Source: Pseudomonas sp. CFII64
Lineage (GTDB): Bacteria > Pseudomonadota > Gammaproteobacteria > Pseudomonadales > Pseudomonadaceae
Length of the DNA stretch: 64,000 nt
Assembly (NCBI RefSeq): GCF_000416235.1
Contig: NZ_ATLO01000054.1
Coordinates: 41,979 to 105,978 of the forward strand
Direction of reading: 5' to 3'
Shown: positions 1 to 8,384 of the stretch, in pieces
Position numbering within the stretch: the first letter of the stretch is position 1
Layout: each line of letters starts with the position of its first letter
The notes under the pieces: model-generated
Told to the model about the DNA's origin: nothing
The model's input: only the letters and a program-made list of their open reading frames with translations
The model's database searches: none
Program-made: the position numbers and the translations under genes

Positions 1-88
1 TTCCACCGGTTCCAATGCAGCCGCTGATGACCAACGATAAAACCCAGACACTGAGGGGCTTGAGCCCTCTGATGATGCGACGCGGCAC
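1..88 (-). CDS. Partial lipoprotein, possibly NodT/OprM-type efflux outer-membrane subunit (N-terminus only)
   Basis: Only the first 29 codons lie in the window, read leftwards from a GTG at 88. They encode a basic start (MPRRIIRGLK), a hydrophobic stretch and a lipobox-like VISGC with Cys at residue 24, followed by IGTGG. This is the shape of a type II signal peptide for an envelope lipoprotein. From memory, outer-membrane subunits of tripartite efflux pumps in Pseudomonas often have a similar C-x-GTGG start, and a divergent LysR regulator is a common neighbour of such pumps. That identity is inference. The ribosome binding site is weak, so the start could differ. Confidence 0.4.
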   Translation of the reverse strand, partial: MPRRIIRGLKPLSVWVLSLVISGCIGTGG

Positions 89-95
89 TGCTGCA

Positions 96-168
96 AATCC
101 CGACTTTAATGAAATAGCGCTAAGACCGTGATTCTAGGCGGCGCGCTGCCACTCGATAAGTCGGGATT
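96..168. promoter_or_regulatory. Perfect 11-bp inverted repeat in a divergent intergenic region
   Basis: AATCCCGACTT at 96-106 and its exact complement AAGTCGGGATT at 158-168 are separated by 51 bases. They lie between the leftward lipoprotein start (88) and the rightward LysR gene (270). Placement suggests an operator or looping site for the divergent regulator; the arms do not overlap any coding frame I support. Function is inferred only from symmetry and position. Confidence 0.4.
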
Positions 169-269
169 ACTGCGATTCTTTATTACCGAACGGGGCATAA
201 TCCTTTGGTATAGGTGACATGGGTCAGTAACTTTCTGTCACAATTTGCTATCTCATCAGAGAACTGCCC

Positions 270-1217
270 ATGGATACCCTGCAAAACATGCGCGCTTTCA
301 GTTGCGTCGCGCAAGCGGGAAGCTTCACCGCCGCCGCCGTGCAGCTGGACACCACCACCGCCAATGTGTCGCGCGCCGTTTCAAATCTTGAAGCTCATTT
401 GCAAACCCGGCTGCTTAACCGCACAACTCGACGCATCGCGCTGACCGAGGCCGGCAAACGTTACCTGTTGCGCTGCGAGCAGATCCTGGGTTATGTCGAG
501 GAAGCCGAAGCCGAAGCCAGCGACGCCCATGCGCGGCCCTCGGGTCAACTCAAGGTGCACTCGATGTCGGGTGTCGGCCAGCATTACGTGATCGATGCCA
601 TTGCCCGTTACCGGCGCAACCATCCGGACGTCGCGTTCGACCTGACCATGAGCAACCGCGTGCCGGACCTGCTCGAAGAAGGCTACGACGTGTCCATCGT
701 GCTCGCCAGCGAACTGCCGGATTCGGGCTTCGTGTCCCAGCGCCTGGGGATCACTTACAGCATCGTTTGCGCCTCCCCGGCCTACGTCAAAAGCTTTGGC
801 GTGCCGGTCAAGCCCACCGATTTGCTCAATCACGCGTGTCTGCGTCTGGTCAGCCCGGTGTTCCCACTGGAGAAATGGCTGTTCGACGGCCCCGAAGGCC
901 AGGAAATGGTCACGATCAATTCCTCGCCGTTCCTGGTCAATTCGGCCGACGCCATGAAAGCCGCGATATCCAGCGGCATGGGCGTGGGCATCCTGCCGAT
1001 CTATTCCGCCATCGAAGGCCTGCGCAACGGCACGCTGGTGCGCGTCCTGTCCGACTACCGCTCCCAAGAGCTGAACCTGTACGCGATCTATCCTTCGCGG
1101 CAGTACCTGGATGCGAAGATCAAAACCTGGGTCGAATACCTGCGCGGCTCATTGCCGGAAATCCTCGCCGCCCACGAAGCCGACCTGCAGAAGCACGCGC
1201 TGAAGACCATCGCTTGA
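270..1217 (+). CDS. LysR-family transcriptional regulator
   Basis: This 315-residue protein has the LysR layout. An N-terminal winged helix-turn-helix covers residues 1-60 (MRAFSCVAQAGSFTAAA, then a recognition region with TTANVSRAVSNLE). A linker helix follows, and a periplasmic-binding-protein-like effector domain runs from about residue 90 to 300. It most resembles the common single-domain LysR activators or repressors of efflux and metabolic genes. It is divergent from the lipoprotein at the window start and 135 bases upstream of the co-oriented ghrB-like gene, so either could be its target. The ATG at 270 is preceded by AGAGAAC, a usable ribosome binding site, and the domain begins right at this start. 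The effector is unknown. Confidence 0.9.
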   Translation: MDTLQNMRAFSCVAQAGSFTAAAVQLDTTTANVSRAVSNLEAHLQTRLLNRTTRRIALTEAGKRYLLRCEQILGYVEEAEAEASDAHARPSGQLKVHSMSGVGQHYVIDAIARYRRNHPDVAFDLTMSNRVPDLLEEGYDVSIVLASELPDSGFVSQRLGITYSIVCASPAYVKSFGVPVKPTDLLNHACLRLVSPVFPLEKWLFDGPEGQEMVTINSSPFLVNSADAMKAAISSGMGVGILPIYSAIEGLRNGTLVRVLSDYRSQELNLYAIYPSRQYLDAKIKTWVEYLRGSLPEILAAHEADLQKHALKTIA

Positions 1218-1364
1218 ATGGCTGACACCGCAGCCCCTCGTAGGAGCGGCTTGAGCCGGGAGCGCGCGATGATCGTCGGTAAACCGCTGACCTGAAGGAT
1301 GGGCAGCGGTCGAAAGGAATGTTAGCGTGCTATCCATTCGAACCGTGCGAGAGTGACTGCCCCG

Positions 1365-2339
1365 ATGAAAAAGACCGTACTTGCCTTCAGCCGCGTATCT
1401 CCTGAAATGGCCGAAAGGCTCGAACAAGACTTCAACGTGATCGTGCCCGACCCGAAACTGGGCGACATGAATGCCCAGTTCAACGAAGCGCTGCCCAAAT
1501 GCCACGGCATGATCGGCGCCGGTCGCGCCCTGGGCCGCGAGCAACTCGCCACGGCGACCCAGCTGGAAGTGGTGTCGAGTATTTCCGTGGGTTACGACAA
1601 CTACGACGTCAGCTACTTCAACGAACGCGGCATCATGCTGACCAACACCCCGGACGTGCTGACCGAAAGTACCGCCGACCTGGGTTTCTCGTTGATCATG
1701 AGCAGCGCCCGCCGCGTCGCCGAACTGGACGCCTGGACCAAGGCCGGCCAGTGGAAGCGCAGCGTCGAAGCCGCGCAGTTTGGCACTGATGTGTACGGCA
1801 AGACGCTGGGCATCGTCGGCATGGGTAATATCGGCGCGGCCGTAGCGCGGCGTGGTCGTCTGGGCTTCAACATGCCGATCCTGTACAGCGGCAACAGCCG
1901 CAAGACCGAACTGGAACAGCAACTGGGCGCACAATTTCGCAGCCTTGATCAGCTGCTGGCCGAAGCGGACTTCGTCTGCCTCGTCGTGCCGTTGAGCGAA
2001 AAAACCAGACACCTGATCAGCACCCGCGAACTGGGCCTGATGAAATCCAGCGCGATCCTGATCAACATCGCGCGCGGTCCCATCGTCGACGAAGCGGCGC
2101 TGATCGAGGCCTTGCAAAGCGGCACGATTCGCGGCGCTGGCCTGGACGTCTACGAAAAAGAGCCGCTGAGCGATTCGCCGCTGTTCAAACTGAGCAACGC
2201 CGTGACCCTGCCGCACATCGGCTCGGCCACCACCGAAACCCGCCAGGCCATGGCCGATCTGGCCTACACCAACCTGCGCAGCGCCCTGCTCGGCGAGAAG
2301 CCGCAAAACCTGGTCAATCCGCAGGTCTGGAAGGGTTGA
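1365..2339 (+). CDS. ghrB: D-isomer 2-hydroxyacid dehydrogenase (glyoxylate/hydroxypyruvate/2-ketogluconate reductase type)
   Basis: A 324-residue cytosolic NAD(P)H-dependent reductase. The nucleotide-binding Rossmann motif is GIVGMGNIGAAVARR, and the substrate domain carries SVGYDNYDV and TPDVLTEST. The catalytic Arg is in NIARGPIVDE, the Glu in EKEPLS and the His in LPHIGSATTETR, so the Arg-Glu-His set is intact. The whole sequence tracks E. coli GhrB, which reduces glyoxylate, hydroxypyruvate and 2-keto-D-gluconate. I chose ATG 1365 over an upstream in-frame GTG at 1353 because GAGAG sits at a suitable distance and homologues begin MKK/MKP. It ends 23 bases before a REP pair and converges on the EamA gene. 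Confidence 0.88.
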   Translation: MKKTVLAFSRVSPEMAERLEQDFNVIVPDPKLGDMNAQFNEALPKCHGMIGAGRALGREQLATATQLEVVSSISVGYDNYDVSYFNERGIMLTNTPDVLTESTADLGFSLIMSSARRVAELDAWTKAGQWKRSVEAAQFGTDVYGKTLGIVGMGNIGAAVARRGRLGFNMPILYSGNSRKTELEQQLGAQFRSLDQLLAEADFVCLVVPLSEKTRHLISTRELGLMKSSAILINIARGPIVDEAALIEALQSGTIRGAGLDVYEKEPLSDSPLFKLSNAVTLPHIGSATTETRQAMADLAYTNLRSALLGEKPQNLVNPQVWKG

Positions 2340-2361
2340 TCTTCAGCGTTTCGAACATTGT

Positions 2362-2430
2362 CCTCCCGGCTGAAGCCGGTCCTGCAGCGTGCGTCTAATA
2401 CTCACCGTAGGACCGGCTTCAGCCGGGAGG
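2362..2430. repeat. Inverted pair of REP-like palindromes overlapping the end of the EamA gene
   Basis: Two copies of the local REP core in opposite orientation, at 2362-2384 and 2407-2430. Each can fold alone (CCGGCT/AGCCGG) and they can pair with each other. They sit between convergent genes, where they may stop transcription or protect RNA ends. The right copy covers the last codons of the leftward EamA gene, whose stop codon is at 2402-2404. Confidence 0.85.
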
Positions 2431-3316
2431 CTTCATCTTCAGCAACTACCTTCGGCTTCCTGAACACCAACACATTCCCCAGCATCACCAACACCAGCCC
2501 CATCAGCGCGGAGGTGGTCCATTGGTAGCCTTCGGCGAAGGCCGAGATGTTCAGTGCCACAATCGGGAACAGCACCGTGCAATACGCCGCGCGTTCCGGG
2601 CCCATGCGGCCGACCAGGGTCAGATAAGCGGTAAAGCCGACGACTGAACCGGGAATCACCAGGTACAGCAACGAGCCGATATAGCGCGTATTCCACTCGA
2701 AGCTGAACGGCGTGCCGCTGAGCAGGCAATACAGGCTGAGCATTGCCGCGCCGTACAACATGCCCCAGGCATTGGTGGTCAGCGGGCGCAGGCCAGCTTT
2801 CTGTTGCAGGCTGGAGAGCATGTTCCCGGCGGAAAAACACAGCGTACCGAGTAGAGCCAGACCGAGACCGATCAGGGTTTCGCGGCTGGCGCTGTGCCCG
2901 GACAATTCCGGCCAGAACAGGCACGCCAGACCGATCAAGCCCAGCGCGCCACCGGCCAGCACGTTACGCGCGACTTTCTGCTTGAAGAAGATCCGCGCAT
3001 TGAGCGCGTTCCACAGCGTCGAAGTGGAAAACACCACGGCGATCAAACCACTGGGGATCCATTGGCTGGCAGTGTAGAAACACATGAAGTTGATGCAGAA
3101 CAGGCACAGCCCTTGGGCCAGGCAAATCAACTGGCCGCGCCGATTGACCGGTTGCAGGCGGCCGCTGAGCAGCAACATCGCAAACAACACCAAGGCCGCC
3201 AGACCGAAGCGATAGACGATCGACACCGGAATCGCCACGTCGCCCAGTTGCAGTTTCAAGGCGATCCAGGTGGTGCCCCAGATCAGCACGGTAAGCAGAT
3301 ACAGCGAAATGTTCAT
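2402..3316 (-). CDS. EamA/DMT-family membrane exporter
   Basis: 304 residues with about ten hydrophobic segments in two EamA repeats. It starts MNISLYLLTVLIWGTTWIAL, the classic first helix of the drug/metabolite transporter superfamily; the second repeat starts near LIGLGLALLGTLCFSAGN. Members export amino acids, metabolites or small toxic compounds from the cytoplasm; the substrate cannot be told here. The ATG at 3316 is preceded by AGGAG at good spacing, and upstream in-frame codons lack transporter character. The gene is divergent from an AraC regulator (3462), a frequent pairing for control of such exporters. Its last residues (SRLKPVLR) are encoded by a REP palindrome rather than by family-conserved sequence. 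Confidence 0.88.
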   Translation of the reverse strand: MNISLYLLTVLIWGTTWIALKLQLGDVAIPVSIVYRFGLAALVLFAMLLLSGRLQPVNRRGQLICLAQGLCLFCINFMCFYTASQWIPSGLIAVVFSTSTLWNALNARIFFKQKVARNVLAGGALGLIGLACLFWPELSGHSASRETLIGLGLALLGTLCFSAGNMLSSLQQKAGLRPLTTNAWGMLYGAAMLSLYCLLSGTPFSFEWNTRYIGSLLYLVIPGSVVGFTAYLTLVGRMGPERAAYCTVLFPIVALNISAFAEGYQWTTSALMGLVLVMLGNVLVFRKPKVVAEDEASRLKPVLR

Positions 3317-3461
3317 GACGCGACTCCTGTTTGAGCCGTCAGTCTGCGGCGCGGCCTGTGTCGCCACTTGCATAAACTTGCGCATTTGATGCCGATTTGC
3401 GATGTGGGTGGCTGGCAGCAGGCGAACCACGGAGTAGGATGCGAGGCGTAGAGGACGCGTC

Positions 3462-4331
3462 ATGCCAGCCATTGAATCCATCCAGGTCTTCCAGGCCCTG
3501 AACAGCTCACCCAATGCCCGACTTGAGCAGAGCGCCGCGCTGGGCGACGGTTTGGTCGCGGCGCTGTGGAACAACCGGCACGACGCCCAGGAATATCACG
3601 CGCCCAGTCATCACACGCTGTCGTGCTATATCGACGGCGGCACCGGCACGTTTCGTCGCGACCGACCGGATCAGAAAGGCAGCCCGGACAAACTCTGCAC
3701 GCTGCCTGCCGGGCACGAATCGGCCTGGGTGATCAATGGCGAGATTCGTCTGGCGCACCTTTATATAAGCCCGGAGCAGTTCGCGTTGAGCTGCATTACC
3801 CTGCTGGACCGTGAACCCCGCGAGTTGCAGCTGCGGGAAAGCACTTTTATCGAGGACGCCGAACAGGCCCGGCGCTTTCGCCAGTTGATCCAGCTGGACT
3901 GGAGCGAACCCGGCGAGCGCTTGCGCACCAGCAGTCTGGCCCACGACATGCTCAGCCACGCGATTCTCGGTCAGGTCGGGCTACGCGAAGGCTTGCGCCT
4001 CAAGGGTGGATTGGCGCCGCATCTGCGCCGGCAACTGGTGGCGTTCATTGACGCGCACCTTGCTGATCCGCTGAGCCTGGGGCAACTGGCCGGGATCTGT
4101 GCATTGTCCGAATACCACTTCGCCCGGATGTTCCGCGAAAGCTTCGGCTTGCCACCCCATCAATACCTGCTGGCCCGCCGCATCGCCCATGCCCGCCACC
4201 TGCTGCGCTCCACGCGCATGGCATTCGGCGACATCGCCCTGGATTGCGGATTTGCCAGCGCCAGTCATTTCAACAACCGTTTCCGGCAAGTTGTCGGTGC
4301 TACGCCGGGCGAATATCGCGGCGCGTTTTGA
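3462..4331 (+). CDS. AraC-family transcriptional regulator
   Basis: 289 residues. The C-terminal AraC DNA-binding domain (about 185-285) has two helix-turn-helices: LADPLSLGQLAGICALSEYH and then FGDIALDCGFASASHFNNRF, with the typical FR..G.TPGEYR ending. The N-terminal half is a cupin-like sensing domain without a recognised ligand motif. It is divergent from the EamA exporter with 145 bases between the starts, so control of that exporter is the simplest inference. The ATG at 3462 has only a weak upstream purine stretch. Confidence 0.88.
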   Translation: MPAIESIQVFQALNSSPNARLEQSAALGDGLVAALWNNRHDAQEYHAPSHHTLSCYIDGGTGTFRRDRPDQKGSPDKLCTLPAGHESAWVINGEIRLAHLYISPEQFALSCITLLDREPRELQLRESTFIEDAEQARRFRQLIQLDWSEPGERLRTSSLAHDMLSHAILGQVGLREGLRLKGGLAPHLRRQLVAFIDAHLADPLSLGQLAGICALSEYHFARMFRESFGLPPHQYLLARRIAHARHLLRSTRMAFGDIALDCGFASASHFNNRFRQVVGATPGEYRGAF

Positions 4332-4343
4332 AACGCGACTGAC

Positions 4344-4676
4344 TCAATTCCCCAATTGACTGAACGCCACAAACGGCGTGAGCAACAGCCCCACCGCTGC
4401 CAGCAGCAACACCAGTTTCGGTCGATACGGAATAAGGAATAACAGAATCAGGGCGCTGGTCATCAACGCCGTGCACCACTGCACCAGGCCAAAGCCCCAA
4501 CCCGCCGTGCTGATTGCCGGCCATAACGAGAGCACCAAAGCCAACCAACCCGCCACACGCAACCAGCGTCCACGCGTGATGCTGAGTTTGCTGTGCAGCA
4601 ACTCGCCGTAATGCTTGGTCATCGACAGGCACAAGCCGGTAAACCCCAGGAAACACAACAGGCTTGCCAGTAGCAT
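4344..4676 (-). CDS. DUF3325-family small membrane protein
   Basis: A 110-residue protein with three or four hydrophobic helices (MLLASLLCFLGFTGLCL, LRVAGWLALVLSLWP, LMTSALILLFLIPY, LVLLLAAVGLLL) that fits DUF3325. These proteins are found as the last gene of operons with a PepSY membrane protein and a DUF3649 protein near iron-uptake genes. Its start codon overlaps the stop of the PepSY gene (TGATG), so translation is coupled. The biochemical role is unknown; context says it helps in handling ferric siderophore or citrate at the inner membrane. Confidence 0.75.
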   Translation of the reverse strand: MLLASLLCFLGFTGLCLSMTKHYGELLHSKLSITRGRWLRVAGWLALVLSLWPAISTAGWGFGLVQWCTALMTSALILLFLIPYRPKLVLLLAAVGLLLTPFVAFSQLGN

Positions 4677-6283
4677 CAGCGCGCCTCGCCTTCAAGTTGC
4701 GTTGCATCAACGCTTTGCCGCTCGCGGTGTTTGAGCGGTGGCGCAGTTTCATCGGCGACGAGCAGCGGCGCAACCGGGCGAAACTTGCGCGCGGCCCAGG
4801 CCAGGAACAGACCCGTCGCCAACGCCGTCAGATCGAAGCCGAGCAGCACCCAATCGCCGTGCGCCAGAGAGTCCAGCAGATATCGGCCGCTGGTCACGAT
4901 GTCCAGCAGCGGCAAACCGGCATACAGCAACGCTCCCAGCGCCAGTTGCTCGCGCCAGGCGTTGCGCCCGCTGCGCAGCGCAGCGTGCAGCAGCGTCAGA
5001 CCCCAGGCGATGAAGAACATGTTGATCTCCCAACCGCCACGTCCGGGGAAACTCACCGGCAACAGCCGATTGGTCCAGAAGAAGCTCGCCACAGCGATCA
5101 TCAAGCCGCCCATGCCGGCGATATTCAGCACTTCCACCAGCCGCAGTTCGAACGGCAATACGCCGGTTTTCTCGTGTTTGACCCGACGTTTCTTCAGCCA
5201 CATCACCAGCCCGGTCCCGATCATGGCGGTACTGGCGATGCCGAAAATAAAGTACATCCAGCGCAACAGCGGTCCGGCGAAATGGCCCAGGTGCAAGCCG
5301 TAGAAACCACCGGAAATCAGCAACGGCACAGAACGCTCGACCGCAGCCGATTGCAACGCACCCGTGACGCCGTTGAACGTCAGGCCAGCGCCTGGATCGT
5401 GAACGATGCTGTCCACGCCACTGGGAAACAACACCACCGTGGCATTGGCATCGCCGGGATTGTTCACCGTCAACCGACCGATATGCCCGCCCGGCGCTTG
5501 CTGGTCAGCCAGCTTGAGTATGTCTGGTAACGACGCCAGCGGCGCGGGAGTGCCCGCAGGCTTGACGTTGGCATTGGCTGGGAACAGATCGGCAAAAAAC
5601 GCTTGGGTATCGTTGCCATAACTGGCGACGATACTCGCCGGCATGACCATCGACATGAAAATCACCAGGCTGCTGTAAGTGATCATCAGGTGAAACGGCA
5701 AGGCCAGCACGCCGATTGCGTTATGCCCGTCGAGCCAGGAACGCTGGCCTTTGCGCGGGCGAAAGGTGAAGAATTCCTTGAAGATTTTCTTGTGGGTGAT
5801 GATCCCGCTGATCAGCGTGATGAACATCAACATCGCCGCAGCAGTCGCCAGCCAGCGGCCCCACGGGTGCGGCATCTGCAACTGGAAATGGAAACGGTAG
5901 AAAAACTCGCCGCCGCGACTGTCCCGCGCCTGCACTTCGGTACCGGTTTGCGCATCGAGGTTTTTCTGTACGAACGTCCCGCGCTGTCCCGGCTGGCTCG
6001 GCACCTGCCACATTACCCCAAGCTTGGGATCGCGCTCGTCCGGCAAGTTGATGAACCAACGCGATGCGCCCATGGCATTTTGCTGCAGATACGCCTGGGC
6101 AAGCTCGGCACTGGCCTGGGAATTGAGCGCGCGCACGGGGATTTCCGGCTGGGTCCAGCGGGTGATTTCCGTTTTGAAATAGGACATGGTCCCAGTCAGG
6201 AAAATCGCGAACAGCAACCAGCCGAATACCAGACCAATCCAGGTGTGCAGCCAGGCCATGGTCTGCCGAAAACCTTCCCTCAT
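4676..6283 (-). CDS. PepSY-associated TM domain protein (PiuB-like, putative ferric reductase)
   Basis: 535 residues with the PepSY_TM layout: an N-terminal helix (WLHTWIGLVFGWLLFAIFLTG), a large periplasmic PepSY region, then helices around FITLISGIITHKK, LPFHLMITYSSLVIF and three more at the C-terminus. Conserved histidines in the helices could bind heme. Family members such as PiuB and FoxB are linked to reduction or release of iron from siderophores. It is the middle gene of a translationally coupled trio: ATGA overlap with the DUF3649 gene upstream, TGATG with DUF3325 downstream. Divergence from fecIRA across a Fur-box-like site supports an iron role. The start at 6283 is set by the overlap. 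Confidence 0.82.
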   Translation of the reverse strand: MREGFRQTMAWLHTWIGLVFGWLLFAIFLTGTMSYFKTEITRWTQPEIPVRALNSQASAELAQAYLQQNAMGASRWFINLPDERDPKLGVMWQVPSQPGQRGTFVQKNLDAQTGTEVQARDSRGGEFFYRFHFQLQMPHPWGRWLATAAAMLMFITLISGIITHKKIFKEFFTFRPRKGQRSWLDGHNAIGVLALPFHLMITYSSLVIFMSMVMPASIVASYGNDTQAFFADLFPANANVKPAGTPAPLASLPDILKLADQQAPGGHIGRLTVNNPGDANATVVLFPSGVDSIVHDPGAGLTFNGVTGALQSAAVERSVPLLISGGFYGLHLGHFAGPLLRWMYFIFGIASTAMIGTGLVMWLKKRRVKHEKTGVLPFELRLVEVLNIAGMGGLMIAVASFFWTNRLLPVSFPGRGGWEINMFFIAWGLTLLHAALRSGRNAWREQLALGALLYAGLPLLDIVTSGRYLLDSLAHGDWVLLGFDLTALATGLFLAWAARKFRPVAPLLVADETAPPLKHRERQSVDATQLEGEAR

Positions 6284-6648
6284 ATCAGCCACCGTCCACA
6301 GGCAAACGCGGCGCCCAAAAGCGCACCGGGCAACAGCACGCCGATCCAGGCCTGCCACGCGGTACGGCAGGCAAAACACCAGAGCACGACGACCAGATAA
6401 GCCAGAAACGACAGCAACATGCCGGTGATCACCGCGTCAGCCCGGGCCATGGGCATCCACTGGCTGACGCATACGCTGGTCAGGGCCGCGACCAGATAGC
6501 CGCCGAACAGCGCCGCCAGGATCCGCGAAGTCACCGCCAGACGATACGCCAGCGACAACGCCGCGCCTTTGCCGGGGCGGGCTTTGCTCTTGGCTCGCGC
6601 AGTGCTTTGCGGGCGGGTCTGCTGATCACCCATGGCTGCGCCGTCCAT
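6280..6648 (-). CDS. DUF3649-family small membrane protein
   Basis: A 122-residue protein with a hydrophilic basic N-terminus and three hydrophobic segments (SRILAALFGGYLVAALTSV, GMLLSFLAYLVVVLWCFA, GVLLPGALLGAAFACG), matching DUF3649. It is the first gene of the DUF3649-PepSY-DUF3325 operon and its TGA overlaps the next ATG. Two ATG codons are possible, 6648 and 6633; neither has a strong ribosome binding site and I give the longer. It shares its upstream region with fecI. Confidence 0.72.
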   Translation of the reverse strand: MDGAAMGDQQTRPQSTARAKSKARPGKGAALSLAYRLAVTSRILAALFGGYLVAALTSVCVSQWMPMARADAVITGMLLSFLAYLVVVLWCFACRTAWQAWIGVLLPGALLGAAFACGRWLI

Positions 6649-6796
6649 TAACAAAACTCAGCCCGGGACAGGCACGACACAAGGTTTCTGCGGTCATGGA
6701 GCGGCATGGCGGGTTCCTGATTCGGGATCATCGAGTGCGACTGTTCGCAGCCAAGTGTAGGAATAGAGAACTACAGGTGTACGAGAAGATCGCAAT

Positions 6797-6815
6797 ATTA
6801 ATGATAAATATTCTC
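6797..6815. promoter_or_regulatory. Fur box-like site upstream of fecI and the PepSY operon
   Basis: ATTAATGATAAATATTCTC matches 14 of 19 positions of the Fur consensus GATAATGATAATCATTATC. It is in the 229-base divergent region between the DUF3649 start and fecI, so it can repress both directions when iron is plentiful. Confidence 0.7.
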
Positions 6816-6877
6816 ATATGCAAAAGAGTCTGACAGAATCTGCGCAATTATTGATCCATCGCGGACTGCCGTCGCTC

Positions 6878-7381
6878 ATGCCCATCGCCCATTACGCGCC
6901 CAATCACACCGTCGAAGGCCTGTATCACGCCCATCACAACTGGCTGACGACCTGGCTGCGACGCCGCCTCGGCTGCCCGCACAGCGCGGCGGATCTGGCT
7001 CAGGACACCTTCGTCAAGGTGCTGACGGCCCGGGATACAGCGCAGATCATCGAGCCACGCGCCTTCCTGACCACGATTGCCAAACGCGTGCTGTGCAATC
7101 ACTACCGACGCCAGGATCTGGAACGCGCCTATTACCAGACGCTGCTGGAAATGCCGGACTGTGTCGCGCCTTCCGAAGAAGATCGGGCGATCATTCTGGA
7201 AACCCTGCTGGAGCTGGACCAGCTGCTCGATGGTTTGCCGACATTGGTCAAACGTGCATTTCTGTTGGCGCAGATCGACGGCCTGAGCCACGGGGAAATC
7301 GCCGGGCAACTGGGAATTTCCATCGCCACGGTCAAACGCCATCTGCACAAGGCCGCCCTGCGCTGCTATTTCGCGCTATGA
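6878..7381 (+). CDS. fecI: ECF sigma factor FecI (iron starvation sigma factor)
   Basis: A 167-residue ECF sigma-70 protein. Region 2 includes HHNWLTTWLRRRLG and DLAQDTFVKVL; region 4 includes LAQIDGLSHGEIAGQLGISIATVKRHL. FecI-type factors are released by FecR when the receptor binds ferric citrate, and then transcribe the receptor gene. I chose ATG 6878 rather than the in-frame ATG at 6818, because the latter directly abuts the Fur-box-like site, leaving no room for a leader, and the added 20 residues are unlike the family. Neither start has a strong ribosome binding site. The stop overlaps the fecR start (ATGA). Confidence 0.85.
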   Translation: MPIAHYAPNHTVEGLYHAHHNWLTTWLRRRLGCPHSAADLAQDTFVKVLTARDTAQIIEPRAFLTTIAKRVLCNHYRRQDLERAYYQTLLEMPDCVAPSEEDRAIILETLLELDQLLDGLPTLVKRAFLLAQIDGLSHGEIAGQLGISIATVKRHLHKAALRCYFAL

Positions 7382-8355
7382 ACCCGAACACTGAATCCCT
7401 GAATAAATCCGATATTCCTCCAGCAATTGCCGAGCAGGCGGTGAGCTGGCTGATTGAAATGCAGAGCGGCAGCCTTGAACCGCGCCGTCAGCAAGCCTGG
7501 CAAGCGTGGCTCAACAGCAATCCAGAACATCAGCGCGCGTGGGCGCATATCCAGCGGGTCAATCAGCGCCTGAGCGGTTTGTCTTCGCCCCTGGCTCACG
7601 CCGCGATCAACGCGCCGAAATCCAGCGGCCGACGTCAGGCCTTGAAGCTATTGCTGTTGCTGGGTGCCGGATCAGCCGCTGGCTGGGGTTTGCGCGAACA
7701 GGCGGTGCTGCAACCATTGCTGGCGGATTTCCACAATGGCGTTGGCCAGCGCCGCAAGATCGCCCTCAGCGACGGCAGCCAGTTGCACCTGAACAGCGCC
7801 AGCGCCGTGGATGTGCGTTTCGATGGCCAGCAACGCCTGATCAAACTGCTGCAAGGCGAGATCCTGCTGACCGCCGCCGACGACCCGCGCCCGCTGCTGC
7901 TGACCACCGCCGAGGGCAGCATTCGCCCGAGCATGGCAGGCAGCCGTTTCGATGTGCGGCAACTGAATGGCCGCAGCCAGATCGCGGTATTCAGTGGTGC
8001 CGTGCAGCTTCGGCCCGACAATTTTCCGGGACCGGGCTTGCAGTTGCAGGCGTCACAGCAAGTCAGCTTCGGGCACAACTCGTGGGACGCAATCCGCCCG
8101 CTGGACGCCAGCAGCGGCGCCTGGGCCGACGGCATGCTGGTGGCCGCGCACATGCGTTTGCAGGATTTTCTCGCCGAACTCAGCCGCTATCGACGCGGCC
8201 ATCTGGAGTGCGACGCGAAGGTCGCCGACCTGCTGATTTCCGGCAGTTATCCGCTGGCCGACAGCGAACGCATTCTGGATCTGCTGGAAGTCGCGCTGCC
8301 GGTTCGGGTCAAACGCTTCACCCGGTATTGGGTAACCGTGGAGGCGCGGGTTTGA
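7378..8355 (+). CDS. fecR: FecR-family anti-sigma/sigma regulator
   Basis: 325 residues. The cytosolic N-terminus (about 1-80, AVSWLIEMQSGSLEPRRQQAWQ...) binds the sigma factor. A single membrane helix follows near 84-100 (LKLLLLLGAGSAAGWGL), then a periplasmic FecR domain (KIALSDGSQLHLNSASAVDVRF and onward) that senses the receptor signalling domain. The start at 7378 is fixed by the ATGA overlap with fecI. It is followed by about 350 bases with duplicated REP elements before fecA, so fecA may have its own FecI-dependent promoter, as in the E. coli system. Confidence 0.9.
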   Translation: MNPNTESLNKSDIPPAIAEQAVSWLIEMQSGSLEPRRQQAWQAWLNSNPEHQRAWAHIQRVNQRLSGLSSPLAHAAINAPKSSGRRQALKLLLLLGAGSAAGWGLREQAVLQPLLADFHNGVGQRRKIALSDGSQLHLNSASAVDVRFDGQQRLIKLLQGEILLTAADDPRPLLLTTAEGSIRPSMAGSRFDVRQLNGRSQIAVFSGAVQLRPDNFPGPGLQLQASQQVSFGHNSWDAIRPLDASSGAWADGMLVAAHMRLQDFLAELSRYRRGHLECDAKVADLLISGSYPLADSERILDLLEVALPVRVKRFTRYWVTVEARV

Positions 8356-8384
8356 ATCTGACCATTGACAATCACGGCCACGTG

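Noticed and set aside
4664..5530. 288-residue plus-strand frame opposite the PepSY gene
   Set aside because: Antisense shadow of the PepSY gene with Gln/Arg/His-rich low-complexity sequence.
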